DNA of 12,564 bases, taken from the NCBI GenBank assembly GCA_003694975.1, contig RFJH01000045.1, positions 1 through 12,564 on the forward strand, in the 5' to 3' direction. Source of the stretch: Anaerolineae bacterium (GTDB lineage: Bacteria; Chloroflexota; Anaerolineae; Anaerolineales; Villigracilaceae). Within the stretch, counting starts at the first letter, position 1. Every line of letters starts with the position of its first letter. The notes beneath the pieces were generated by a model, which saw only the letters and a program-made list of their open reading frames with translations, had not been told where the DNA came from and ran no database searches. Positions 6,366 through 12,564 of the stretch are shown piece by piece. Made by a program: the position numbers and the translations under genes.

Positions 6366-7595
6366 ATGTTACACGCCCCCTCCCTTATAGGAGAAAGTCA
6401 GGGCTTTGGCCCACTACTACTTGTCATCGCGCTGGCCTTCGCCGTCCCCATCCTGCTCTCGCGATTTCGCGCCCTACCTGTGGTGGTGGGGGAAATTCTG
6501 GCAGGCATCCTCATTGGCCCATCGTTGCTCAACTGGCTGGGTCATTCGCCCACCCTGGATTTTCTCGGCGACATCGGATTGACTTTCCTCATGTTCCTGG
6601 CCGGTCTGGAGATTAATCTGGATGCACTGCTCCCCCAAAAAGGAAGGGCAGTGGACACCTCGCAATCTCTGCGGCGCCCCGGCATCGTGTACCTGGCCAC
6701 CATCGTTCTGGCCATGCCTGCAGGATTGCTGCTCAACCGACTAGGGCTGGATGCTCACCCTATCTTGATTTTCTTCGTCCTCAGCGCTACGTCCCTGGGG
6801 GTATTATTGCCCGTGCTCAAAGAGCGTGACCTCTTGCCACGTCCCTTTGGGCAACTGGTGTTCCTCAGCGCCACGCTGGCCGATTTTCTCACCGTCCTGC
6901 TGTTCACAGTGTACATCTTAACCTCGGAAAACGGTTTTTCGGTAGAAATCCTATCCATCACTCTGCTCTTTGTGGTTTTTCTGGTGGTGATGCGCTTTGC
7001 ACCGACGCTGGTACGCCTTCCACCGGTGAGGCGAATATTCGATGAACTCTCACACGCCACAGTACAAATCAAGGTGCGCGGCGCCATCGCCATTATGCTA
7101 GCCTTCGTCGTGCTGGCCGAAACGGTCAACGCCGAACTTATTCTGGGCGCTTTCCTGGCCGGCATGGTCATCTCATTGTTACGCTCCCCCGACGATACGG
7201 CGCTGGTGCATAACCTGGAGGCTTTTGGCTTCGGCTTCTTCATCCCCATCTTCTTCATCCTGGTCGGCGCAGACCTGAACCTGCGCACCCTGTTCGCCGA
7301 GCCACACTACCTGCTTCTGCTGCCTGTCATGCTGGTGGTATCCCTGTTGGTGAAAACGCTGCCCATGATATTGCTGAAAGGCAGCATCTCCTGGCGCGAA
7401 GTGTTGAGCAGCGGCCTGTTGCTTAACACCCACCTCTCCCTGGAAATCGCGGTGGTGGTCATCGGGGAACGCATTGGTCTGGTCAGTCCGGCAAGCAGCG
7501 CTCTCATCGTGCTGTTTGCAGCGTTGACCGTGGTACTCATGCCGTTGCTCTTCAATGCAGTGCAAACCAAAGCCTCTGTTCACACATCGCAGTAA
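6366..7595 (+). CDS. Kef-type cation/proton antiporter (CPA2, Na+/H+ exchanger domain), no RCK domain
   Basis: An integral membrane exchanger that by family moves K+ or Na+ against H+. The 409-residue product consists of about a dozen hydrophobic segments, beginning around residue 14 and ending near 400, with the CPA2-like stretches PVVVGEILAGILIGPSLL (38-55), FLMFLAGLEINL (74-85), GAFLAGMVIS (261-270) and FFIPIFFILVGADLNL (291-306). It stops straight after the membrane domain, so the cytoplasmic TrkA-N/RCK nucleotide-binding domain of KefB/KefC is absent. The ion-site segment reads SATLADFL (168-175), with one Asp (D173) where many CPA2 electrogenic antiporters have two. ATG 6366 is chosen for the AAGGAG ten bases upstream. 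It follows the KAS III-like gene after 227 bases and may be read through from it or have its own weak promoter. The transported ion is not decidable. Confidence 0.88.
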   Translation: MLHAPSLIGESQGFGPLLLVIALAFAVPILLSRFRALPVVVGEILAGILIGPSLLNWLGHSPTLDFLGDIGLTFLMFLAGLEINLDALLPQKGRAVDTSQSLRRPGIVYLATIVLAMPAGLLLNRLGLDAHPILIFFVLSATSLGVLLPVLKERDLLPRPFGQLVFLSATLADFLTVLLFTVYILTSENGFSVEILSITLLFVVFLVVMRFAPTLVRLPPVRRIFDELSHATVQIKVRGAIAIMLAFVVLAETVNAELILGAFLAGMVISLLRSPDDTALVHNLEAFGFGFFIPIFFILVGADLNLRTLFAEPHYLLLLPVMLVVSLLVKTLPMILLKGSISWREVLSSGLLLNTHLSLEIAVVVIGERIGLVSPASSALIVLFAALTVVLMPLLFNAVQTKASVHTSQ

Positions 7596-7673
7596 GCACT
7601 ACTGTAAGGATACGGCATCATCCCATCCGGATAACGACTGCCATCCAGGCGCATGGTGATTACGAGCCGTCAG

Positions 7674-7707
7674 AAGTAAAACACGCCGACCGGTAAGCCG
7701 GTCGGCG
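7674..7707 (-). terminator. Strong hairpin terminator after the PF04020 gene
   Basis: A perfect 10-bp stem, CGCCGACCGG (7684-7693) and CCGGTCGGCG (7698-7707), closes a four-base loop. Read on the minus strand it is followed by TGTTTTACTT, a usable U-tract, so it terminates the leftward acetyltransferase/PF04020 unit. It can also stop rightward transcripts from the antiporter, but the plus-strand tail (ACACTTCACG) is poor. Confidence 0.75.
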
Positions 7708-7732
7708 ACACTTCACGCAAGAGACTCTGTTA

Positions 7733-8116
7733 TTAGCGTCTCTTTCTCTTTAATTCGTCTTTCAATATCAGGCTCATGAACACGCTGACTACGCTGACGA
7801 CCAAAGAGCCAAGGAGCGCGTTCCAGAAAACGGGTTTGCCAATCACCAGCCCCAGGCCAAACGCCTGCCCGATCACGCTGGTCAGCCAGAAAAGGAAAGT
7901 ATTAATCAGCAAGGTGAACAGCCCCAACGTCAACGCAACCAGGGGACAGGTGAGTAGCCTGAGCAGGGGGCGCAGCAAGGCATTAATCAAACCGAAGATG
8001 AGCGCCAGCCAGATGATGGATGCCCAGGAACCATACAACTGAATCCCCGGGATCAAGATAACCGCCAGATAAAGCGCGACCGCATTGATTACCCAACGCA
8101 GGATTAACCTGGTCAT
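7733..8116 (-). CDS. PF04020-family (YvlD-like, 'phage holin family 4') four-helix membrane protein
   Basis: A small integral membrane protein of 127 residues with four predicted helices at about 6-22, 31-50, 56-78 and 96-117. The family signature of NALLRP followed by LLRLLTCPL and a short Gly-Leu-Phe turn (about 45-67) is clear. The C-terminus is short and very basic (KDELKRKRR). Members are called phage holins by distant similarity, but most are chromosomal, and the Bacillus relative YvlD belongs to an envelope-stress locus. No phage genes are near here. Two adjacent ATGs exist (8119 and 8116); the second is preferred because AAGGAG (8128-8123) lies six bases upstream of it and only three from the first. 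The gene sits 59 bases downstream of the acetyltransferase on the same strand and ends before a strong terminator. Function is unknown; envelope or stress role is inference. Confidence 0.88.
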   Translation of the reverse strand: MTRLILRWVINAVALYLAVILIPGIQLYGSWASIIWLALIFGLINALLRPLLRLLTCPLVALTLGLFTLLINTFLFWLTSVIGQAFGLGLVIGKPVFWNALLGSLVVSVVSVFMSLILKDELKRKRR

Positions 8117-8122
8117 CATGCT

Positions 8123-8128
8123 CTCCTT
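8123..8128 (-). promoter_or_regulatory. Ribosome binding site with two adjacent start codons
   Basis: AAGGAG on the minus strand precedes a tandem ATGATG. Spacing is three bases to the first ATG and six to the second, which favours the second (8116) as the main start of the PF04020 protein. Confidence 0.65.
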
Positions 8129-8175
8129 TTTCAACGAGTGTCAATAGAGTGTCTTACAAACATACGTGGAAAAAT

Positions 8176-9180
8176 CTATTTTGTTGCGCCCGAGGTGGCC
8201 GAAGTCCCTTCGGCGCGCATCCAAAGCAGTGTCCGCTGGGGGTTGAAGCCGGCGGCACGGATGGCGGAATCGGCCTCCCCGGTCGGATAGTCCAGCCAGA
8301 GTATATGTCGAGGAGGGGCATGGCTGCGTGCCTGAATAAGAAGAGCGGTCAAGGCCGAAGGGTCTGCCTTTGGTGCCAAAGCCGCCCAGAGCACGTCGAC
8401 ACGCTCTCCCCAAGATACGCGAGCAAGGACACCCAGGGGTTGACCGGCCTGAACCGCCACCCAACGCTGCACGTGGTACCCCATCACCAGGCGATAAAGC
8501 CCACCCCACAGATCGGGACGAAGAGCGTGCCAATTGGGGAAACGATAATACCAGGCCAGTTCAGGAGGATAAGCGATCTTCAACCAGTGACGCTGGCGGC
8601 CCCACCAGCGCTTCGCGTTGTGGACCAGGCGAAACGCGCCCCGGTAGCCACCGAGAGCCGGAGTAGCGCTCGCCTCCCAGGTCGTCCGTTCGGCGCGCGG
8701 GACAAAGCCCAGGTCACGGTAGAGGCGTATCGCCGTTGCGTTTTCTGTGCGCACGTGCAGCCATATCGAGTTGGCTTTGCGTCGCCGCGCATGGCGCAGG
8801 GCACGCGTCATCAGGGCACGGGCGATTCCTCGGCGGCGATAATCGGGATGGACCGCCACATTTGCAATCAAGTACACGCGCTCGCCCCGACGACGAAACG
8901 GCACCAGGCTAACATTGCCAACAATCCGCCCATCCTCCTCCCACACGTAGCCCAGGTGGGGAAACGACATCGCCTGCAAGATCGGCGGTGACCAGCGAAG
9001 AAATCGCCCCGCGCGGTCCATGCCATGCATTGACCTGGAGCGACGGCCTCCCTTATCCGTCCCCCCATAAAAACAAAGTTCCACCAGTTCAACGACGGCT
9101 CTCAGATCACGCATCGCGTTGAACGGGCGCAGGTGATCGCATTCGGATTCGGGGCGTATGGAGATCGTAATCGCCGACAT
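8176..9180 (-). CDS. GNAT-family N-acetyltransferase, two-domain, 334 aa
   Basis: An acetyl-CoA-dependent acyltransferase; the acceptor cannot be told. The first GNAT fold is clear: beta-4 strand with VYLIANVAVHP, the acetyl-CoA pyrophosphate loop RRRGIA (residues 115-120), and the terminal SIWLHV then NATAIRLYRDLGF element that closes the fold (about 137-160). The remaining ~150 residues, from about 180 on, include QPLGVLARVSWGERVDVLWAAL and end in AIRAAGFNPQRTLLWM, resembling a second, degenerate GNAT half lacking a clear pyrophosphate loop. ATG 9180 is chosen over ATG 9216 because a perfect minus-strand TATAAT (9193-9188) lies seven bases upstream of it, implying a leaderless message, and 9216 would be upstream of that promoter. 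No ribosome binding site precedes either. It is divergent from the DUF389 gene and is probably co-transcribed with the PF04020 gene. Confidence 0.85.
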   Translation of the reverse strand: MSAITISIRPESECDHLRPFNAMRDLRAVVELVELCFYGGTDKGGRRSRSMHGMDRAGRFLRWSPPILQAMSFPHLGYVWEEDGRIVGNVSLVPFRRRGERVYLIANVAVHPDYRRRGIARALMTRALRHARRRKANSIWLHVRTENATAIRLYRDLGFVPRAERTTWEASATPALGGYRGAFRLVHNAKRWWGRQRHWLKIAYPPELAWYYRFPNWHALRPDLWGGLYRLVMGYHVQRWVAVQAGQPLGVLARVSWGERVDVLWAALAPKADPSALTALLIQARSHAPPRHILWLDYPTGEADSAIRAAGFNPQRTLLWMRAEGTSATSGATK

Positions 9181-9187
9181 CAGCCCA

Positions 9188-9193
9188 ATTATA
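9188..9193 (-). promoter_or_regulatory. Minus-strand -10 box TATAAT of the acetyltransferase gene
   Basis: A perfect TATAAT read on the minus strand is followed by seven bases (TGGGCTG) and then ATG at 9180. The same -10 to start-codon spacing is seen at 1099-1112. No -35 consensus is recognisable about 17 bases upstream. Confidence 0.6.
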
Positions 9194-9223
9194 GCGCCTG
9201 TTTGCACTTTTGGCATTCGGGAG

Positions 9224-9229
9224 TAGAAT
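9224..9229 (+). promoter_or_regulatory. Possible -10 box TAGAAT of the DUF389 gene
   Basis: TAGAAT matches five of six consensus bases and lies nine bases before ATG 9239. No Shine-Dalgarno lies between, so the message would have at most a few leader bases. It forms a compact divergent promoter region with the acetyltransferase promoter; the two -10 boxes are only about 30 bases apart. Confidence 0.4.
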
Positions 9230-9238
9230 TGATATGTT

Positions 9239-10708
9239 ATGACGATTCAACCATCCGCCCCCTCATCCTGGCGTGTCTTGCTCTGGCACTGGTTTCGGCG
9301 CGTCGTCAAACCGGTTACTCTGGAACGACGCGCCGAGGTGCAGGTACAACTTCGAGAAGCCTCCACCCCAGACCTGGATTTCTTCGTCCTGGTATCACTT
9401 TCCAGTGTGATCGCCACGCTGGGGTTATTGACCGATTCCGGCGCGGTCATCATCGGTGCCATGCTGGTCGCGCCGTTAATGTCCCCAATCATCGGCCTGG
9501 GCCTGGCCTCGCTGACAGGCGATGCTAGGTTGCTCCGCGACGCAGGTTTTGGCCTGGTACGCGGTGCGTTGCTTTCCGTGCTCATCGCCGTTATACTGAC
9601 CTGGAGCAACCGCCACCTCCCCTTCATTGCCCTCCAGGAACTCCCCGGCGAGGTACTCAGCCGCACCCGCCCCAGCCCGATTGACCTGCTGATCGCTCTG
9701 GCCGGTGGCCTGGCAGCAGCCTTTGCCCTGGCAGAGCCCGGCCTCTCGGCTGCCCTGCCTGGAGTCGCCATTGCCACCGCGTTGATGCCGCCTCTCTGCA
9801 CCATTGGTGTCGGCATCGCCCTGGGACGGTGGGACGTAGCCGGCGGTGCGTTGTTGCTTTTCGTCACCAACGCCGTGACCATTGCCTTCGCTTCCATGCT
9901 CATCTTCTTCATCCTGGGGTTTACCCCACGCCGAGAGAAAAGCAATCGTCTGCCGCGCGGTCTGGTTTATTCGGCCATCTTCACCGCCTCCCTGCTCGTT
10001 CCTCTCACTTTACTCAGCGTCTCCTTTGTACGCCAGGCCTCGGAAAATCGTCTCATCAACACGGTGGTCAGCGAAGAGGTGCGCAAATACGATGCCGAAC
10101 TGGCCTCTCTCCGCGTCCATCAAGATGGCGATACACTGCGCATGGAAATTACCGTTCGCACACCGCAATCCCTCTCCTACAACGACGTCAACGAACTGCA
10201 ACGCGAAATCGCCGTCCGCCTGCAACGTCCGGTCGCCATCGTCGTCAACCAAATTTTCGCCGCACGTCTCGACCCGCTCATCCCCCCCACCCTCACACCA
10301 ACCCCGACTCCTCCTACGTTAACTCCAACCCCAACATTTACCGAAACGCCCTCGCCGACGCCGACCCCCACCGCTACGCTTACCCCCTCACCAACCCCTT
10401 CGCCGACCCCCACCCCCTCCCTGGCGCGCGTCGTCAACACCCTGGGACGCCGCATTGATCTGAGGCAGTCGCCCGGTGGTCCATCCATCGCCCGACTGAA
10501 AGAGGGTCAATACGTCACCGTCCTATACGGCTACCAGATCGCCAAAGGCCTGGTATGGCTTGAAGTCCAGGACCAGGAGGGCCGCATAGGATGGATGCCG
10601 CAAATCTACCTGACCGTGGTCACGCTCACCCCTTCCCAAACTCCAAGTCCAACCCGCACTCCAACCCCTACGCCCAGCCCTGCGCTCAGCGTCACCGCCA
10701 CACCATGA
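9239..10708 (+). CDS. DUF389 (TIGR00341-like) membrane protein fused to PT-rich linkers and an SH3-like domain
   Basis: Function unknown. The 489 residues begin with a basic cytoplasmic-looking segment, then seven hydrophobic helices (about 48-64, 67-91, 104-121, 148-165, 170-194, 199-227, 241-263). The DUF389 hallmark is TDSGAVIIGAMLVAPLMSPI (65-84), with ATALMPPLCTIGVG (179-192) later. After a ~85-residue soluble part (264-348) come a Pro/Thr repeat linker (349-394), an SH3-like domain of about 65 residues (397-461; LRQSPGG, LKEGQYVTVL, GRIGWMPQIYL) and a second PT tail (464-489). Positive charges at 20-31 and in the 230-240 loop fit an inside N-terminus and an outside C-terminus, where PT linkers and bacterial SH3 domains usually lie and may touch the cell wall. 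Typical DUF389 proteins lack this tail. It stands alone, divergent from the acetyltransferase, with no ribosome binding site. Confidence 0.88.
   Translation: MTIQPSAPSSWRVLLWHWFRRVVKPVTLERRAEVQVQLREASTPDLDFFVLVSLSSVIATLGLLTDSGAVIIGAMLVAPLMSPIIGLGLASLTGDARLLRDAGFGLVRGALLSVLIAVILTWSNRHLPFIALQELPGEVLSRTRPSPIDLLIALAGGLAAAFALAEPGLSAALPGVAIATALMPPLCTIGVGIALGRWDVAGGALLLFVTNAVTIAFASMLIFFILGFTPRREKSNRLPRGLVYSAIFTASLLVPLTLLSVSFVRQASENRLINTVVSEEVRKYDAELASLRVHQDGDTLRMEITVRTPQSLSYNDVNELQREIAVRLQRPVAIVVNQIFAARLDPLIPPTLTPTPTPPTLTPTPTFTETPSPTPTPTATLTPSPTPSPTPTPSLARVVNTLGRRIDLRQSPGGPSIARLKEGQYVTVLYGYQIAKGLVWLEVQDQEGRIGWMPQIYLTVVTLTPSQTPSPTRTPTPTPSPALSVTATP
10283..10420 (+). repeat. Coding Pro/Thr repeat tract (first linker)
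   Basis: About 46 codons consist almost entirely of alternating Thr-Pro and Ser-Pro pairs, giving C-rich, imperfect six-base repeats (ACCCCN-type). The codons vary, so this is a selected protein linker rather than a simple microsatellite. A shorter tract of the same kind occurs at 10628-10705. Confidence 0.85.
10628..10705 (+). repeat. Coding Pro/Thr repeat tract (C-terminal tail)
   Basis: The last 26 codons of the DUF389 gene again encode Thr/Ser-Pro repeats (TPSQTPSPTRTPTPTPSP), ending the protein without any recognised anchoring or sorting motif. Such open-ended PT tails could mark an incomplete array of linker-domain units. Confidence 0.75.
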
Positions 10709-10729
10709 AATTTTCCCATCGCGGCCACA

Positions 10730-10762
10730 GAAACAAGAGACGCCCTCCGGTCGGAGGGCGTC
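10730..10762 (-). terminator. Hairpin terminator after the MreB-like gene
   Basis: A perfect 10-bp stem, GACGCCCTCC (10739-10748) and GGAGGGCGTC (10753-10762), closes a four-base loop. On the minus strand the tail is TCTTGTTTCTG, a moderate U-tract, marking the end of the ATP synthase/MreB unit 22 bases after its last stop. It lies 30 bases beyond the converging DUF389 gene and may also stop that transcript, though the plus-strand tail (GTGCGCTCTG) lacks T. Confidence 0.72.
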
Positions 10763-10784
10763 GTGCGCTCTGAGGGAGGCGAGA

Positions 10785-11795
10785 TCACACCGGCGGCAGG
10801 GTGCGGCGCAACACATCGTACATGGCCAGGCCGCGCACCGTCCCCTCGACCACGCAGGTAAGGGGATTGTCCACCAGATAGGCGGGAATACCGAGGGATT
10901 TAGTGAGCAACTTATCAATGCCGCGCAGGAGGGCGCCTCCTCCACACAACGCCACGCCGCGGTCAATCACATCTGCGACCAGTTCAGGGGGCGTCTTCTC
11001 CAGCACACGGCGACCGGTCTCAACCACTTGCTTGAGCGGCTCCTCAAGCGCCTCCACAATCTCACCCGTGGTCAACGTGACCGGTCGCGGCAGCCCCGTC
11101 ACCTGATCCTGCCCCTGTACCTCCATACTTTGTTCTTGATCCTGAGGGACTGCCGCTCCGATTCGAATTTTCAACTGTTCCGCCGTTGGCTGGCCAATGA
11201 CCACGCCGTATTTGCGTCGGACGTAGGTGATAATGGCATCGTCCAAGTAAAGCCCTCCGGCGCGTAACGTCTCTGCCGAGACAATGCTATACATTGCCAG
11301 GACGGCGGCCTGTGTTGCCCCACCGCCCAGACAGATAACCATGTTCCCCGAAGGAGCACTGATAGGAAGGTCAATACCCAGAGCGGCCGCGAGAGGTTGC
11401 TGAATCAAATACGCATCCCGACTGCCTGCACCAAGCACCGCCTCATGCACGGCGCGACGTTCCACGCTGGTCACACCATAAGGGACAGAGACCATCACGC
11501 GTGGTCGGAAGATGCGCATCGGTCCACTAACGCGCTGCAACAGGTAAGAAAGCAACGCCTCCGTGACCTCGTAATCGGCGATGACCCCATTCCGCAGTGG
11601 GCGCGTGACCTCGATGGTTTCTTCCGGGACGCGGCCATACATCCCCAACGCCTCTTCGCCCACGGCGACCATTTTCTGTTCTTCGACCTCGATAGCAGCA
11701 ATCGTCGGTTCCTGAACCAACACCTGCGTGCCATCCGCCACGCGGGTGTACATTGTTCCCAGGTCAATACCGAGGTCTTTTGAGAAGAGAGCCAT
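10785..11795 (-). CDS. MreB-like actin-family protein with altered nucleotide-hydrolysis motifs
   Basis: An actin-fold protein of 336 residues, the usual MreB length (~335-345). MreB polymerises under the membrane and guides cell-wall synthesis in rod-shaped cells. Visible motifs are phosphate-1 GIDLGTMYTRV (9-19), RPLRNGVIADYEVTEALL (65-82), RPRVMVSVPYGVTSVERRA (97-115), RRKYGVVIG (193-201) and adenosine motif LCGGGALLRGID (283-294). Two sites usually invariant in MreB differ: IEEPMAAA reads IQQPLAAA (Gln132-Gln133), and phosphate-2 DIGGGTTE reads CLGGGATQ (155-162; codons tgt, gca and cag at the changed places). In MreB these positions carry the catalytic Glu and a Thr near the gamma-phosphate, so slow or absent ATP hydrolysis is inferred. 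ATG 11795 follows the atpC stop by 15 bases without a strong ribosome binding site, so translation may be coupled. It is probably a paralogue of a conventional MreB elsewhere. Confidence 0.85.
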   Translation of the reverse strand: MALFSKDLGIDLGTMYTRVADGTQVLVQEPTIAAIEVEEQKMVAVGEEALGMYGRVPEETIEVTRPLRNGVIADYEVTEALLSYLLQRVSGPMRIFRPRVMVSVPYGVTSVERRAVHEAVLGAGSRDAYLIQQPLAAALGIDLPISAPSGNMVICLGGGATQAAVLAMYSIVSAETLRAGGLYLDDAIITYVRRKYGVVIGQPTAEQLKIRIGAAVPQDQEQSMEVQGQDQVTGLPRPVTLTTGEIVEALEEPLKQVVETGRRVLEKTPPELVADVIDRGVALCGGGALLRGIDKLLTKSLGIPAYLVDNPLTCVVEGTVRGLAMYDVLRRTLPPV

Positions 11796-11810
11796 CGCTT
11801 TACTGTCGCC

Positions 11811-12260
11811 TTATTCTTCTTCTTCACCCATTCGAGAAGGTCGTTGCGCCACGCGACGGAAGCGACGCACTGCGTCCAGGCGAAGGTTCGAGCGACGCAA
11901 CGCGGCCTCAATCGCCAGGTAAGCGTCCGTATCCGGCGGAGGCCCTTCGGCCAGCAACGCCTCCGCCCGTTTGCGAGCCGCCTCGGCGCGCTCCACGTCA
12001 ATTTCTTTCACATTCTCCGCAGCATCGGCAAGAATGGTAATGATATTCGGTTGCACCTCGGCGATGCCACCGGCAACAGTGAAAATCTCCTCGTTCCCCT
12101 GATAGCGGACGCGGATGATGCCGTACTCCAGCGTCGTCAGCAGGGGCGCGTGGTTAGGCAGAATGCCCATTTCTCCCGCCGTGCCGGGGAGAATGACGAT
12201 ATCCGCATCCCCTTCGAAGACCATACGGTCTTGGGAGACAATCTCACAACGAATCGGCAT
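11811..12260 (-). CDS. atpC: F-type ATP synthase epsilon subunit
   Basis: Epsilon is part of the central rotor stalk of F1Fo ATP synthase, linking gamma to the c-ring and damping ATP hydrolysis. The N-terminal beta-sandwich (about 1-85) is well conserved: CEIVSQDRMVFEGDADIVILPG, the hallmark GEMGILPNHAPLLT (29-42) and FTVAGGIAEVQPNIITIL (60-77). The C-terminal part (about 88-135) is the two-helix inhibitory region, AERAEAARKRAEALLAEG-like then a second Arg-rich helix. The 149-residue length slightly exceeds the usual 130-140 because of a basic then acidic tail ending in GEEEE. It follows atpD by 49 bases and precedes the MreB-like gene by 15. The ribosome binding site is weak (GAAGGG about 13 bases from ATG 12260). 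Confidence 0.94.
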   Translation of the reverse strand: MPIRCEIVSQDRMVFEGDADIVILPGTAGEMGILPNHAPLLTTLEYGIIRVRYQGNEEIFTVAGGIAEVQPNIITILADAAENVKEIDVERAEAARKRAEALLAEGPPPDTDAYLAIEAALRRSNLRLDAVRRFRRVAQRPSRMGEEEE

Positions 12261-12309
12261 AAGCGGTTCTACCCTTCCGTTTCATCCGGCAGTAAAAGCC
12301 CGGGCTGCC
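12261..12309 (-). other. atpD-atpC intergenic spacer with a short palindrome
   Basis: The 49 bases between the two genes contain AGCCCGGGCT (12297-12306), a perfect 10-base palindrome followed on the minus strand by TTTTACTGCC. With no loop it cannot form a normal hairpin terminator unless the centre opens, but a weak attenuating structure between beta and epsilon is possible. Confidence 0.3.
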
Positions 12310-12564
12310 TCACGAAACGCCTGCCGCTAGGCGCTCAGCCTTCTCAACCGCCTCGTCAATCGTGCCCACCATCATAAACGCCTGCTCTGGAAGGTCATCG
12401 TGCTTGCCTTCCAGGATCTCGCGGAAGCCACGCACGGTTTCCTTAATCGGCACGTACCGTCCCTCCAGGCCTGTGAACTGTTCGGCCACGAAGAACGGCT
12501 GCGAGAAGAAACGCTCGATCTTGCGGGCACGGGCGACGATCAGTTTGTCGTCCTCGCTCAATTC
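12310..12564 (-). CDS. atpD: F-type ATP synthase beta subunit, C-terminal end (partial)
   Basis: The last 84 residues of the catalytic beta subunit are present; the rest lies beyond the right edge. Recognisable segments are ELSEDDKLIVARARKIERF, then the family-typical FFVAEQFTGLEGRYVPIKET and GFREILEGKHDDLPEQAFMMVG, ending with a short helix EKAERLAAG. The reading frame is open to the edge (codon gaa at 12564-12562), so the apparent TTG at 12561 is internal. Catalytic Walker motifs are not in the window. The gene heads the visible atpD-atpC-mreB-like series. Confidence 0.97.
   Translation of the reverse strand, partial: ELSEDDKLIVARARKIERFFSQPFFVAEQFTGLEGRYVPIKETVRGFREILEGKHDDLPEQAFMMVGTIDEAVEKAERLAAGVS

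Noticed and set aside
7733..8116. Evidence for a prophage from the 'phage holin' family name
   Set aside because: PF04020 proteins are mostly chromosomal, and no other phage genes, integrase or attachment site are seen nearby.
8139..8144. Minus-strand TTGACA as -35 of the PF04020 gene
   Set aside because: A -10 at normal spacing would fall on the start codons (8116-8121), where no TATAAT-like sequence exists and the ribosome binding site would not be transcribed.
10283..10420. CRISPR-like or microsatellite array
   Set aside because: The periodicity is codon-level Thr-Pro repetition within an open frame with varied codons; there are no spacers or conserved repeats.

Overview
The window most resembles a chromosomal segment of a GC-rich, free-living bacterium of the Chloroflexota (Anaerolineae-like). 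This is inference from style, not a database match. The supporting features are a membrane protein with long Pro/Thr linkers around an SH3-like domain, an F-type ATP synthase beta-epsilon pair followed directly by an MreB-like gene, a mixture of strong Shine-Dalgarno starts and apparently leaderless starts, and the codon bias of the genes. Gene density is high. I see no tRNA, rRNA, CRISPR array, insertion sequence or phage block.

Positions 1-4736 (+ strand) concern sugar uptake and polymer breakdown. The segment opens inside a MalK/UgpC-type ABC ATPase whose first ~20 codons lie outside the window, and which ends at a terminator-like hairpin. A perfect extended -10 box (TGCTATAAT) sits just after that hairpin. 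Seven bases after the -10 box begins a 59-codon small ORF that appears leaderless. It is followed after 15 bases by a cytoplasmic GH13 neopullulanase-like enzyme, and 25 bases later by an S9 prolyl-oligopeptidase-family peptidase with a good ribosome binding site. These three probably form one transcription unit.

Positions 4737-7595 (+ strand) hold a stand-alone, oversized ketoacyl-synthase III-like enzyme with its own TATAAT promoter and an operator-like inverted repeat. After a 227-base spacer comes a Kef-type cation/proton antiporter without a regulatory RCK domain.

Positions 7674-9216 (- strand) hold a two-part GNAT acetyltransferase with a leaderless-type promoter, then a four-helix PF04020 (YvlD/phage-holin IV) membrane protein, ending at a strong hairpin terminator. 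Divergent from the acetyltransferase, at 9239-10708 (+), is a DUF389 membrane protein fused to PT-linker, SH3-like domain and PT-tail, probably with its C-terminus outside the cell.

Positions 10730-12564 (- strand) are the end of the ATP synthase operon: the atpD C-terminus, atpC, and an MreB paralogue whose nucleotide-hydrolysis motifs are altered, closed by a perfect 10-bp hairpin terminator.

The observations most worth a second look are the leaderless TATAAT-N7-ATG starts, the unannotated-style small ORF ahead of the GH13 gene, the degenerate MreB, the DUF389-SH3 fusion, and the repeated hairpin-plus-TATAAT promoter layout. No clearly new multi-gene system was found.
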